Assembly: GCF_018390645.1 (NCBI RefSeq)
Contig: NZ_JAHBGC010000064.1
Location: 62,001 to 126,000 of the forward strand
Source: Ancylobacter dichloromethanicus
GTDB taxonomy: Bacteria; Pseudomonadota; Alphaproteobacteria; Rhizobiales; Xanthobacteraceae
Direction of reading: 5' to 3'
DNA: 64,000 nt
Positions 1 through 8,686 of this stretch are shown here, piece after piece. Both the position numbers and the translations under genes were made by a program. Position 1 is the stretch's first letter. Each line of letters begins with the position of its first letter. The notes under the pieces are model-generated. The model was not told the DNA's origin. It saw only the letters and a program-made list of their open reading frames with translations, and did no database searches.

Positions 1-2
1 GC

Positions 3-83
3 CGGCGCCCGCAGAAGCCTGCGCGCGCCGACGCCGCGCAGCGCCCGCCGCGCGCCGACGGAGAGACGCTGCATGACCAGTGA
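3..83 (+). CDS. possible 3' end of the gene upstream of yidC (partial)
   Basis: The third frame is open from the window edge to a TGA at 81-83 and would overlap the yidC start by 11 bases. The readable tail is short, basic and proline/alanine-rich. In related genomes rnpA (RNase P protein), often with yidD, lies just upstream of yidC, and RnpA tails in this group are often basic and poorly conserved, so rnpA is the best guess. The frame of yidC itself is also open here, so this may not be coding. Confidence 0.3.
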   Translation, partial: RRPQKPARADAAQRPPRADGETLHDQ

Positions 84-1905
84 AAACCGCAACATGATCC
101 TCGCCATCGTCATGTCGATGGCGGTGCTCATCGCCTGGCAGTTCTTCTCCGGCGTTCCGCAGATGGAGCAGCAGCGCCAGGCGGCCCAGCAACAGGCGGC
201 ACAGCAGCAGACCCCGGCGCCCGGGCAGGCTGGCACCGATGCCGGCACCCAGGCCCCCGCTCCCGGAACGGTGGCCCCCTCCCCCGCAGCGACCCCGCCC
301 CGGGCGATGACCCGCGCCGAGGCGCTGGCCCGCACGCCGCGCGTCGCCATCGACACGCCGAGCGTCGTCGGCTCCATCGCCCTGCGCGGCGGGCGCATCG
401 ACGATCTCTCGCTCAAGGGCTACCACGAGACCGTCGACAACAGCAGCCCGATCATCGTGCTGCTGTCGCCCTCCGGCGGGCCGAACCCATTCTACGCCGA
501 ATTCGGCTGGGTGCCCGGCGCTGGCTCGACCGTCGCGGTGCCGGCGGCCGACACGCTGTGGACCGCTCCGGAAGGCGCCCGCCTGACCCCGGAAACACCG
601 CTCGTCCTCACCTGGGATAACGGCGCCGGCCTCACCTTCCGCCGCACCGTCTCCATCGACGCAAACTACATGTTCCACGTGGTGGACGAGGTGGACAACG
701 CCACCGCCGAGCCGGTGGCGCTGCACCCCTACGCGCTGGTCTCGCGCCACGGCACGCCGCACACGCTGGGCTACTACATCCTGCATGAGGGCCTGATCGG
801 CGTGACCTCCGAGGGGGGCCTGCACGAGGTCAAGTACAAGGACATCGCCGAGCGCAAGTCGGAGAGCTTCCCCTCGGTCGGCGGCTGGCTCGGCATCACC
901 GACAAGTACTGGGCCGCCACCGTCATTCCCGGTGCCGAGGAGAAGGTGCAGGCGCGCTTTTCCGCCGCCCAGGCCGGCAACGACCTGACCTACCAGACCG
1001 ACTTTCTCGGCGACGCGGTCACCGTCGCGCCCGGCGCCAAGGCGTCCACCGATGGCCGCCTGTTCGCCGGCGCCAAGGTGGTGCAGCTCGTCGACGGCTA
1101 CCAGCAGCAGTACAATATCGACCGTTTCGACCGGCTGATCGACTGGGGCTGGTTCTATTTCATCACCAAGCCGCTGTTCCTCGTGATCGACTGGATCTAT
1201 CGCTTCGTCGGCAATTTCGGCGTCGCGATCCTGGCCGTCACGGTGATGCTGAAGGCCATCTTCTTCCCGCTCGCCAACAAGAGCTACGCCTCGATGGCGA
1301 AGATGAAGGCGGTGCAGCCGGAGATCGCGGCGCTGCGCGAGCGCTATGGCGACGATCGGGTGAAGCTCCAGCAGGAGATGATGGAGATCTACAAGAAGGA
1401 GAAGATCAACCCGGTCGCGGGCTGCCTTCCGATCCTGATCCAGATCCCGGTCTTCTTCGCCCTCTACAAGGTGCTGTTCGTCACCATCGAGATGCGCCAC
1501 GCGCCGTTCTTCGGCTGGATCCGCGACCTCTCGGCGCCCGACCCGACGACCATCTTCAACCTGTTCGGCCTCATCCCGTGGGATCCCGGCACGGTGCCGG
1601 TGATCGGGCATTTCCTCATGCTCGGCGTGTGGCCGATCATCATGGGCTGCACCATGTGGGCGCAGATGAAGCTCAACCCGACCCCGCCGGACCCGACGCA
1701 GAAGATGATCTTCGACTGGATGCCGCTGGTCTTCACCTTCATGCTGGCCTCCTTCGCCTCCGGCCTCGTCATCTACTGGGCGTGGAACAACACGCTGTCG
1801 GTGATCCAGCAGTCGATCATCATGCGCAAGAACGGCGTGAAGATCGAATTGTGGGACAATGTGAAGAGCACCTTCATCCGCAAGAAGAAGCCGAAGGCCG
1901 GCTGA
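73..1905 (+). CDS. yidC: membrane protein insertase YidC
   Basis: Inner-membrane insertase of the YidC/Oxa1/Alb3 family, which inserts and folds membrane proteins alone or with SecYEG. The 610-residue length is usual for proteobacterial YidC. A first membrane segment lies at about residues 8-26, followed by a Gln/Ala/Pro-rich linker (about 35-75) and the large periplasmic beta domain (to about 360). The conserved five-helix core follows, with a cytoplasmic coiled coil at about 415-455. The groove residue in the first core helix appears to be Lys (VMLKAIFFPL) where E. coli has Arg. The start is chosen because MTSENRNMILAI is a classic YidC N-terminus. engB follows 18 bases later, the usual order. 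Confidence 0.97.
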   Translation: MTSENRNMILAIVMSMAVLIAWQFFSGVPQMEQQRQAAQQQAAQQQTPAPGQAGTDAGTQAPAPGTVAPSPAATPPRAMTRAEALARTPRVAIDTPSVVGSIALRGGRIDDLSLKGYHETVDNSSPIIVLLSPSGGPNPFYAEFGWVPGAGSTVAVPAADTLWTAPEGARLTPETPLVLTWDNGAGLTFRRTVSIDANYMFHVVDEVDNATAEPVALHPYALVSRHGTPHTLGYYILHEGLIGVTSEGGLHEVKYKDIAERKSESFPSVGGWLGITDKYWAATVIPGAEEKVQARFSAAQAGNDLTYQTDFLGDAVTVAPGAKASTDGRLFAGAKVVQLVDGYQQQYNIDRFDRLIDWGWFYFITKPLFLVIDWIYRFVGNFGVAILAVTVMLKAIFFPLANKSYASMAKMKAVQPEIAALRERYGDDRVKLQQEMMEIYKKEKINPVAGCLPILIQIPVFFALYKVLFVTIEMRHAPFFGWIRDLSAPDPTTIFNLFGLIPWDPGTVPVIGHFLMLGVWPIIMGCTMWAQMKLNPTPPDPTQKMIFDWMPLVFTFMLASFASGLVIYWAWNNTLSVIQQSIIMRKNGVKIELWDNVKSTFIRKKKPKAG

Positions 1906-1923
1906 TGCGGAGCACCTGAACCC

Positions 1924-2598
1924 ATGACCCAGGCCGACGACACGTCCGCCGCGTCGGCCTTCACGCCCGACGAGATCGAGGCGGGGCGACGCCTCTTTGC
2001 CGGCGAGTGGAACTTCCTCTCGGCGGCGCCCACCATCGCCACCCTGCCGCCCATGCGCAGCATGGAGATCGCACTGGCCGGCCGTTCCAATGTCGGCAAG
2101 TCGAGCCTGGTCAACGCGCTGACCGGGCGCAAGGCGCTGGCCCGCACCTCGGTGACGCCGGGGCGCACGCAGGAACTTATCTTTTTCGGCCTCGGGCCGG
2201 ACCTGACCCTGGTCGACATGCCCGGCTACGGCTTCGCCAAGGCGCCGAAGGACAAGGTCGACGCCTGGACCGCCACCGTCCATGCCTATCTGCGCGGGAG
2301 GGCCAATCTCGCCCGGGTGTTCGTGCTGATCGATTCCCGCCACGGGCTGAAGCCGATCGACCTCGAGGTGCTGGACGGGCTGGACAAGGCCGCCGTCTCC
2401 TATGCCGTGGTGCTGACCAAAGCCGACCAGCTCAAGCCGGCGGAACTGGCCGAGCGGGTGACGGAGACGCAGGCCGGCCTTGCCCGCCGCCCCGCCGCCT
2501 TTCCCCTCGTCTTCCCCACCTCCAGCCGCGACGGCGGCGGCATCGCCGATCTGCGCGCGGCGGTAATCCGGCTGATGGCCGAACGCGGCATCGGCTGA
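1924..2598 (+). CDS. engB: ribosome biogenesis GTP-binding protein EngB/YsxC
   Basis: TRAFAC-class GTPase needed for large ribosomal subunit assembly. At 224 residues it is a single G domain with short extensions. The P-loop GRSNVGKS is at residues 53-60, the switch II motif DMPGYGFA near 99-106, and the base-recognition motif TKAD near 160. It follows yidC by 18 bases and is probably cotranscribed. In many relatives argB comes next; here the next gene is an alcohol dehydrogenase, so the ancestral operon ends at engB. Confidence 0.95.
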   Translation: MTQADDTSAASAFTPDEIEAGRRLFAGEWNFLSAAPTIATLPPMRSMEIALAGRSNVGKSSLVNALTGRKALARTSVTPGRTQELIFFGLGPDLTLVDMPGYGFAKAPKDKVDAWTATVHAYLRGRANLARVFVLIDSRHGLKPIDLEVLDGLDKAAVSYAVVLTKADQLKPAELAERVTETQAGLARRPAAFPLVFPTSSRDGGGIADLRAAVIRLMAERGIG

Positions 2599-2713
2599 CG
2601 CGGTCGGCGTCCCGCGCGCGGTCGCCGGCTTTTGATCGCCGGCGTTTGACCCGTGTCATGGCTGCCCCCGCCGGCAGCGGCATGATGGCGCTCCTCAACC
2701 GCAGGAGACGCCC

Positions 2714-3787
2714 ATGTCCAGGATGAAAGCCGCCATCTTCGTCGAACCCGGCCGCATCGTGCTCGACGAGAAGCCGATACCGGAGGTCGGCCCGCTCGAC
2801 GCGCTGCTGCGGGTGACCACGACCACCATCTGCGGCACCGACGTCCATATCCTCAAGGGCGAGTACCCGGTGGCGAAGGGGCTGACCATCGGCCACGAGC
2901 CCGTCGGCATCATCGAGAAGCTCGGCTCGCAGGTGACGGGCTATCGCGAAGGCCAGCGCGTCATCGCCGGCGCCATCACACCCAGCGGCCATTCCTATGC
3001 CTGCCTGTGCGGCTGCGGCTCGCAGGACGGCCCCGGCATGAAGCACGGCTTCAAGCCGATGGGCGGCTGGAAGTTCGGCAACACCATCGACGGCGCGCAG
3101 GCCGAATATGTGCTGGTGCCCGACGCGCTGGCCAATCTCGCCCCGGTGCCGGACAAGCTCTCCGACGAGGAAGTGCTGATGTGCCCGGACATCATGTCCA
3201 CCGGCTTTTCCGGCGCCGAGAGCGGCGCGGTGCAGATCGGCGACATCGTGGCGGTGTTCGCCCTCGGCCCGATTGGCCTGTGCGCGGTGGCCGGCGCCAG
3301 GCTGAAGGGCGCCACCCGCATCATCGGCGTCGACACGGTGCCGGAGCGGCTCGCCATCGCCCGCCAGCTCGGCTGCAGCGATGTGGTCGACTTCAAGCAG
3401 GGCGACGTGGTCGAGCAGATCATGGCGCTCACCGACGGGCGCGGCGTCGATGTCGCCATCGAGGCGCTGGGCACGCAGGGCACGTTCGAGAGCGCGCTCA
3501 AGGTGCTGCGCCCCGGCGGCACGCTGTCCTCGCTCGGCGTCTATTCCACCGACCTGACGATCCCGCTCGGGGCTTTTTCCGCCGGGCTCGGTGACAACAA
3601 GATCGTCACCACACTCTGCCCCGGCGGCAAGGAGCGCATGCGCCGGCTGATCGACGTCGTCGCCTCCGGCCGCGTCGACCTCAAGCCGCTGGTCACTCAC
3701 CGCTTCAAGCTGGACGATATCGAGGCCGCCTACGACCTGTTCTCGCACCAGCGCGACGGCGTGCTGAAGGTGGCGATCACGCCGTAG
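2714..3787 (+). CDS. zinc-dependent medium-chain alcohol dehydrogenase
   Basis: Medium-chain dehydrogenase of 357 residues, reading throughout like the isopropanol/secondary-alcohol dehydrogenases of Clostridium and Thermoanaerobacter (WKFGN, CPDIMSTGF and LCPGGKERM blocks). Candidate catalytic zinc ligands are Cys40 (ICGTD), His61 (GHEP) and Asp159 (MCPD). The Rossmann glycine motif ALGPIGL lies near 175-182. The cysteine cluster near 98-102 does not look like the usual four-Cys structural zinc loop. An AGGAG site precedes the ATG. The actual alcohol or aldehyde substrate and cofactor preference cannot be read from sequence. It stands alone between engB and a convergent regulator. Confidence 0.85.
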   Translation: MSRMKAAIFVEPGRIVLDEKPIPEVGPLDALLRVTTTTICGTDVHILKGEYPVAKGLTIGHEPVGIIEKLGSQVTGYREGQRVIAGAITPSGHSYACLCGCGSQDGPGMKHGFKPMGGWKFGNTIDGAQAEYVLVPDALANLAPVPDKLSDEEVLMCPDIMSTGFSGAESGAVQIGDIVAVFALGPIGLCAVAGARLKGATRIIGVDTVPERLAIARQLGCSDVVDFKQGDVVEQIMALTDGRGVDVAIEALGTQGTFESALKVLRPGGTLSSLGVYSTDLTIPLGAFSAGLGDNKIVTTLCPGGKERMRRLIDVVASGRVDLKPLVTHRFKLDDIEAAYDLFSHQRDGVLKVAITP

Positions 3788-3803
3788 CCGCCCGGCGTCC
3801 TCT

Positions 3804-3826
3804 CCCTCTCCCCGCGGGGGAGAGGG
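3804..3826. repeat. GC-rich intergenic palindrome
   Basis: Ten-base arms CCCTCTCCCC / GGGGAGAGGG around a GCG loop, followed at about 3880-3900 by a second, degenerate copy (ctctcccaggcgggggagagg). This looks like the short palindromic repeats scattered between genes in Hyphomicrobiales genomes. It lies just past the alcohol dehydrogenase stop and could help end transcription or protect the mRNA end. Confidence 0.6.
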
Positions 3827-3924
3827 CCGGGGTGAGGGAGGTCAGGCCGACGCCCCCCATCCCGTCGCGACGCGGCGAACTCTCCCAGGCGGGGGAGAGG
3901 AAGGAAGACGCATGCGCCAGCGCG

Positions 3925-3974
3925 GATGGCTAGAGACTGATTCAACCTGATCGGTGAATCAGTCTCTAGCCATC
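3925..3974. terminator. 20-bp-arm palindrome between convergent genes
   Basis: Perfect inverted repeat with arms at 3925-3944 and 3955-3974 and a 10-base spacer. It sits between the dehydrogenase (+) and the XRE gene (-) and includes the XRE stop codon (cta, 3966-3968). It is clearly more AT-rich than its surroundings. The arms each contain a GANTC (CcrM) site at 3939-3943 and 3956-3960. A bidirectional terminator or processing hairpin is the likely role, although no T tract follows. A related, less perfect element lies at 27092-27144. Confidence 0.6.
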
Positions 3975-4289
3975 ATTGGCGGAGCTGAGGCTCTCGGCCG
4001 GGATGTAGCCGCCCTGCTGGCGGATGCGCAGGCCCGGCCCGCCGCCGGTGCTCGCCTGGCCGGACGCCAGCAGTTCCACGCCCGCATCCTCCAGCGCGCG
4101 CAGCACCCGCTCCGCCTCGCTCGGATCGAGGTCGTCGACGGTCTCACCGCCGCGCTCGAACGCGGCCAGCCAGTCCGGCGTCACCCGTGCCTTGACGGCG
4201 AGGTCCTGCGCGCTCCAGCCCAGCAGGGCACGCGCCGCGCGGCACTGACCGGCGGAAAGAACGAGACTGGCGGGAAGGGTCTCGGGCAT
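3966..4289 (-). CDS. XRE-family helix-turn-helix regulator
   Basis: Small 107-residue protein with a Cro/CI-type helix-turn-helix at about residues 15-48 (CRAARALLGWSAQDLA onward). A short charged helical stretch and a glycine-rich tail follow. The opening AGQCRAARALLGWSQ-like stretch is typical of stand-alone alphaproteobacterial XRE proteins. No partner toxin or target gene is adjacent, so the regulon is unknown. Its TAG stop lies inside the palindrome that ends the gene, so the last residues may have changed when that element arrived. Confidence 0.8.
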   Translation of the reverse strand: MPETLPASLVLSAGQCRAARALLGWSAQDLAVKARVTPDWLAAFERGGETVDDLDPSEAERVLRALEDAGVELLASGQASTGGGPGLRIRQQGGYIPAESLSSANDG

Positions 4290-4391
4290 GGCGGGTCTCC
4301 TGGCGGACGAACTCTGGCCCTCCTGAGGTAGGGCGCCGGGGCAGGAATGTCATCATCCCGCCCGCGGCATAACCTCAGGTCGAAAAGCGCG

Positions 4392-4856
4392 TCATGCCGC
4401 GTCGGTGGCCGGCGCGCCTGTCAGAATGGCGTGGATCGAAGTCGCATCGCGCGAATTACGCAGCTTGCGCGCGGTCTCGGGATCGCGCAGCAGCCGCGCC
4501 ACCCGCGCCAGCGCCTTGAGATGATCAGCCCCCGCCGCCTCCGGCGCCAGCAGCAGGAAGATCAGGTCGACCGGCTCGCCGTCCAGCGCCTCGAAGTCGA
4601 TCGGCTTGTCGAGCCGGGCAAACATCCCGAACAGCTTGTCCATCTTCGCCAGCTTGCCGTGCGGAATGGCGATGCCGTTGCCCACCCCGGTGGAGCCGAG
4701 GCGCTCGCGCTGGTTCAGCGTCTCGAAGATCTCGCGCTCATCCCGCTTCAGCAGTGCTGCGGCATGGGCGGAAAGCTCCTGCAGGGCCTGCTTCTTGCTA
4801 CCGACCTTGAGGGTCGGAAACACCGCCGAGGGCGGCAGAATATCGTTCAGAGCCAT
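4392..4856 (-). CDS. ptsN: PTS IIA-like nitrogen regulatory protein PtsN
   Basis: EIIA-Ntr of the nitrogen phosphotransferase system, a phosphorelay regulator that receives phosphate from NPr and controls potassium transport and stress kinases in other proteobacteria. The start at 4856 (MALNDILPPSAVFP) gives 154 residues, the usual size; the frame is open further upstream but without family similarity. The phosphorylated histidine is His66 in GIAIPHGKL. It lies downstream of hpf (91-base gap), the standard rpoN-hpf-ptsN order. Confidence 0.95.
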   Translation of the reverse strand: MALNDILPPSAVFPTLKVGSKKQALQELSAHAAALLKRDEREIFETLNQRERLGSTGVGNGIAIPHGKLAKMDKLFGMFARLDKPIDFEALDGEPVDLIFLLLAPEAAGADHLKALARVARLLRDPETARKLRNSRDATSIHAILTGAPATDAA

Positions 4857-4947
4857 GAGACGATCCGCGGCGTGGCGATCCGGGTCGGGGCGAGACGAAG
4901 CGCGCGAACCGCTCCAGCGGCCGCGCGCTTGCAATGAGCTTGGGCGA

Positions 4948-5553
4948 TCAATGGACTTCTTCCGCCAGGGCGCTGGCCGGCGGGTCGACCCAGCCGACAT
5001 GGCCATCCCCGCGCCGGTAGACCACGTTGATGCGGCCGTGGCCGGCATGGCGGAACACCAGGGCTGTGACGCCGGTGAAGTCGAGCTCCAGCACCGCGTC
5101 GCTCACCGAGAGACGCGGCAGGTTGGCGGTCGCCTCGGCCACCACCGTGGGGCACCAGCCCTCGGACGGCTCGGCGTCCTCGTGGTCCGGCGCCGAGAAC
5201 ACGGTGAGCGGAACCGTTTCGGCCATCACCACGGCCTCGCCGGCACCATCGCCATTGACGACGCGGCGCTTGACCCGGCTCTTGTAGCGGCGCAGCCGCG
5301 TCTCGATCCGCTCCACGGCAGCGTCGGCGCTGGCGTAAGGGTCCTGCGCGTCCGCATGGGCCTGCAGCACCGTCCCGCTGTCGAGATGCAGCGCGCAGTC
5401 CGAGCGATAGCCGGAGCCCTCGCGGGCCACCGTGACATGGCCGGACCAGCCACCGTCGAAGTACTTGTCCATCGCCCCGGCGACGCGATCGGAAACGCGT
5501 TGCCTCAGGGCCTCGCCCACGTCGAGATTTTTTCCAGAAACCCGCAGCGGCAT
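4948..5553 (-). CDS. hpf: ribosome hibernation promoting factor, long form
   Basis: At 201 residues this is the long HPF type. An N-terminal domain (about 1-100) binds the 30S decoding region, a variable linker follows (about 105-135), and the C-terminal dimerisation domain ends in the FRHAGHGRINVVYRRGDGHVG block. Long HPF forms 100S ribosome dimers in stationary phase. It lies between rpoN and ptsN and has its own promoter-like sequence upstream (5650-5678), so it can probably be expressed independently of rpoN. Confidence 0.95.
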   Translation of the reverse strand: MPLRVSGKNLDVGEALRQRVSDRVAGAMDKYFDGGWSGHVTVAREGSGYRSDCALHLDSGTVLQAHADAQDPYASADAAVERIETRLRRYKSRVKRRVVNGDGAGEAVVMAETVPLTVFSAPDHEDAEPSEGWCPTVVAEATANLPRLSVSDAVLELDFTGVTALVFRHAGHGRINVVYRRGDGHVGWVDPPASALAEEVH

Positions 5554-5649
5554 CGTGACTAGTCCCTCTGCTGGGGCGGGACGGGAAGCGTTCGCGAATT
5601 CGCCCCTCGCCCTGCCCGAACCCCTTACATGCCCGGCCGGTGCCCCTAA

Positions 5650-5678
5650 GAGGTATGAGCCGCGAGGGAAAGTGTCAA
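5650..5678 (-). promoter_or_regulatory. sigma-70-like promoter for hpf-ptsN
   Basis: On the minus strand a perfect -35 TTGACA (5673-5678) is followed after 17 bases by TACCTC (5650-5655). This sits about 95 bases upstream of the hpf start, in the 171-base gap after rpoN. The -10 match is weak, as is common in GC-rich Alphaproteobacteria. Confidence 0.5.
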
Positions 5679-5724
5679 CGAGGAGCGGTGGACAGCGTGT
5701 GCGAAGGCCGCCGCCGGCGCGCCT

Positions 5725-7317
5725 TCAGCCGGCGGAGACCGCCGCCTGCTTCTCGCGCCGGCGCTGCACGGAAGAGGGAATCCGCATCGCCTCACGGTAT
5801 TTCGCCACCGTGCGACGGGCGATGTCGATACCCGCCTCGCGCAGCCGCTGCACCAGCGTGTCGTCGGAGAGCACGTCGTCGGGGCTTTCCGCCTCGATCA
5901 TCTGCTTGATGCGGAAGCGCACCGATTCCGCCGAATGCGCCTCGCCGCCGTCGGAGGACGAAATAGACGACGAGAAGAAATACTTCATCTCGAAGATTCC
6001 GCGCGGTGTCGACATGTATTTGTTCGAGGTGACGCGCGACACGGTGGATTCGTGCATGCCGATGGCGTCGGCCACCATGCGCAGGTTCAGCGGCCGCAGA
6101 TGCTGCACCCCGAGCGAGAGGAAGGCATCCTGCTGACGCACGATCTCGGTCGCCACCTTGAGGATGGTGCGGGCGCGCTGGTCGAGCGAGCGGGTGAGCC
6201 AGGTCGCCGTCTGCATGCAGTCGGAGAGGAAGGCCTTTTCCCGCTCGTCGCGGGTGATCTTCTGCACCCGGGAATAATAGGCCTGGTTGACCAGCACGCG
6301 CGGCAGCGTCTCCGAATTCAGCTCGACCAGCCAGTTGTCGGTGGCGCCACGCACGAACACGTCCGGCACCACCGGCTGGATGATGCCGGAGCCGAAGGCC
6401 AGGCCGGGCTTCGGGTTCAGCCGGCGGATCTCGCCGACCATCTCGGCGAGATCCTCGTCGTCGACGCCGCAAACGCGCTTCAACGTGGTGAATTCGCGCC
6501 GGGCCAGCAGTTCGAGGTGGGCGAGCAGCGCCGCCATGCACGGGTCGTAGCGGTTGCGCTCGCGCAGCTGGATGGCGAGGCATTCGGCGAGAGAGCGGGC
6601 GCCGATGCCTGCCGGGTCGAAGGTCTGGACCACGCCAAGCACCTTCTCCACCGTCGTCAGCGGGGCACCCAGCCGCTCGGCGACGCCGGCGAGATCGGCC
6701 GAGAGGTAGCCGGCCTCGTCGATCATGTCGATCAGGTTATGGCCGATGATCCGCTCGACGGGATCGCTGACCGCCAGGGTAAGCTGCGACTCGAGATGGT
6801 CCGCCAGCGAGGTTTCCGCCGAGACGAAGGCTTCGAGATTATAGCCTTCGGCGTCGTGCCCGCCGCCGCCGACGCCGGTCCATTCCGAATAGGCCGGGGC
6901 CTCGCCGCTGGGCGCAGGCCCGACCGGTTCGCGGCCAGCATCGTCGGGAAACACGTTCTCCATGCCGGTGTCGAGCCGGTCCTCTATGGCGCTGCGGCTG
7001 GTGTCGAGCCGCTCTTCCAGCCAGTCCGAGGCCCGCTCGTCACCCGGATCGCGCTCGCCGCCGGATTCCGCCCGGGGATCGAGATCGGCATCGCTGGTGC
7101 GCTCGCGCACCGCATTGCCGTCGGCCTCGCCCTCGCCGGCGCGCTCGCCTTCCGGCTCGGCCTGCCGCTCCAGCAGCGGGTTGCGCTCCAGTTCCGCCTC
7201 GACATAGGCCACCAGATCGAGATTGGAGAGCTGCAGCAGCTTGATCGCCTGCATGAGCTGCGGCGTCATCACCAGCGACTGGGTCTGGCGGAATTCGAGA
7301 CGCGGACCTAGCGACAT
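5725..7317 (-). CDS. rpoN: RNA polymerase sigma-54 factor RpoN
   Basis: Sigma-54, which directs polymerase to -24/-12 promoters and needs AAA+ activators. Region I is the Gln/Leu-rich start (LEFRQTQSLVMTPQLMQAIK). An acidic, low-complexity region II spans roughly 55-130. The core-binding domain follows, then a helix-turn-helix (MVADAIGMHESTVSRV) and the RpoN box ARRTVAKYRE near the C-terminus. The ATG at 7317 is preferred: it has a GGAGAG site 8 bases upstream, while an in-frame GTG at 7326 does not. The length is 530 residues. It lies downstream of lptB. Confidence 0.96.
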   Translation of the reverse strand: MSLGPRLEFRQTQSLVMTPQLMQAIKLLQLSNLDLVAYVEAELERNPLLERQAEPEGERAGEGEADGNAVRERTSDADLDPRAESGGERDPGDERASDWLEERLDTSRSAIEDRLDTGMENVFPDDAGREPVGPAPSGEAPAYSEWTGVGGGGHDAEGYNLEAFVSAETSLADHLESQLTLAVSDPVERIIGHNLIDMIDEAGYLSADLAGVAERLGAPLTTVEKVLGVVQTFDPAGIGARSLAECLAIQLRERNRYDPCMAALLAHLELLARREFTTLKRVCGVDDEDLAEMVGEIRRLNPKPGLAFGSGIIQPVVPDVFVRGATDNWLVELNSETLPRVLVNQAYYSRVQKITRDEREKAFLSDCMQTATWLTRSLDQRARTILKVATEIVRQQDAFLSLGVQHLRPLNLRMVADAIGMHESTVSRVTSNKYMSTPRGIFEMKYFFSSSISSSDGGEAHSAESVRFRIKQMIEAESPDDVLSDDTLVQRLREAGIDIARRTVAKYREAMRIPSSVQRRREKQAAVSAG

Positions 7318-7374
7318 GGCGCGCACTCTCCACGGGCGGCGGCAAACGTGGCGGTTGGCGGTGCTGGTTCCATG

Positions 7375-8439
7375 CTACAGACGGAACTCCTCGCCGAGAT
7401 AGAGACGACGCACTTCCTCGCTCGCCACGATTTCCTCGGGCGAACCTTCCATCAGCACCGAACCGGAATGGATGATGTAGGCGCGGTCGATCAGCCCCAG
7501 CGTCTCGCGCACATTGTGGTCGGTGATCAGTACCCCGATGCCGCGCTCGGTGAGCTGGCGCACCAGCGCCTGGATGTCGCCGACCGCGATCGGGTCGATG
7601 CCGGCGAAGGGCTCGTCGAGCAGCATGAAGGTCGGCCGCGAGGCCAGAGCGCGGGCGATTTCCACCCGTCGCCGCTCGCCGCCGGACAGCGCGATGGAGG
7701 GCGACTTGCGCACATGGGTGATGCGGAATTCTTCCAGCAGTTCGTCAAGCTGGCGCTGCCGCTCGCGGCGGTTGGGCTCCACCACCTCCAGCACGGCGCG
7801 GATGTTGTTCTCCACCGACAGGCCGCGAAAGATCGAGGCCTCCTGCGGCAGGTAGCCGACGCCGAGGCGGGCCCGGCGATACATCGGCAGATGCGTCACG
7901 TCATGGCCGTCGAGCTCGATGCGGCCGGCATCGGCCTTCACCAGCCCGGTGATCATGTAGAAGATGGTGGTCTTGCCGGCCCCGTTCGGCCCCAGCAGGC
8001 CCACCGCCTCGCCCCGCCGCACGTGCAGGCTGGCCCCGCGCACCACCTGGCGCCCGACATAGCTCTTGGCGAGGCCGACCGCATTCAGCATGCGCTGTTC
8101 GCCGGCCGCCGGCTCGGGAGTGCGGAACAGCGGCGCTGCCTCAGACCGGGAAGGTTCGGCAGCGGCGCCGGAGGTCTTCGATGAAGTGGCCGGGGAGGCG
8201 ACAGACAGCGGTGCAACCGACAGCGGCCGCGAGACCTGCGGCGCGGAAGTCGGTGGCGGGGCGGGCGCCGGCTGCAGATCCGCAGCGAGAGCGGCCTCGA
8301 AATCAGCCTGGAACTGCGCTTCCAGCTCGTCTTCGCTGCGCTCGGCCCGGCCGTTGGTGCCGAACCCGCGCGGACGCACCGAAGCCGTGCCCTGGGGCGC
8401 CGCCTTGCCGCGCCCGACGATGGTCGAGAATAGTCCCAC
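7375..8439 (-). CDS. lptB: LPS export ABC transporter ATPase LptB with N-terminal extension
   Basis: ATPase of the LptBFG complex that extracts lipopolysaccharide from the inner membrane. Walker A GPNGAGKTT, signature LSGGERRRVEIARA, Walker B MLLDEPFAGIDP and the H-loop TDHNV are all present. The conserved domain begins only at about residue 117 of the 354-residue product; an acidic and Pro/Ser/Ala-rich extension precedes it. I place the start at the GTG at 8439 because GGAGGG (8445-8450) is ideally spaced; ATG codons further upstream or at the core domain are alternatives. The extension is discussed as a finding. Confidence 0.93.
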   Translation of the reverse strand: MGLFSTIVGRGKAAPQGTASVRPRGFGTNGRAERSEDELEAQFQADFEAALAADLQPAPAPPPTSAPQVSRPLSVAPLSVASPATSSKTSGAAAEPSRSEAAPLFRTPEPAAGEQRMLNAVGLAKSYVGRQVVRGASLHVRRGEAVGLLGPNGAGKTTIFYMITGLVKADAGRIELDGHDVTHLPMYRRARLGVGYLPQEASIFRGLSVENNIRAVLEVVEPNRRERQRQLDELLEEFRITHVRKSPSIALSGGERRRVEIARALASRPTFMLLDEPFAGIDPIAVGDIQALVRQLTERGIGVLITDHNVRETLGLIDRAYIIHSGSVLMEGSPEEIVASEEVRRLYLGEEFRL

Positions 8440-8686
8440 GCGCACCCTCCGTGGTGAGATCACCACCCGAAAGGTGATAAACGTTCAGCGCGCCGCTGGC
8501 AAATCGAGATGCAAGAAGCGGGCCGGAACGCCCTCGTCGTCGTGCGGGGCGGTAATTCCGGTGTTGATGCACCAATATTCCGAAGTGGCCACGCCGGACG
8601 CTCGATCGGCCGGACCGACCCGCCAGCCGCAACGGCGGAACCCGGCGTCGGTCCCCGATGCCGGCCACGTCGCCGGGCCGCCCACG

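Noticed and set aside
2432-3748. A 438-codon frame antisense to the alcohol dehydrogenase
   Set aside because: It has a Gly/Asp/His/Arg-rich shadow composition, and the sense gene has intact zinc ligands and Rossmann motif.
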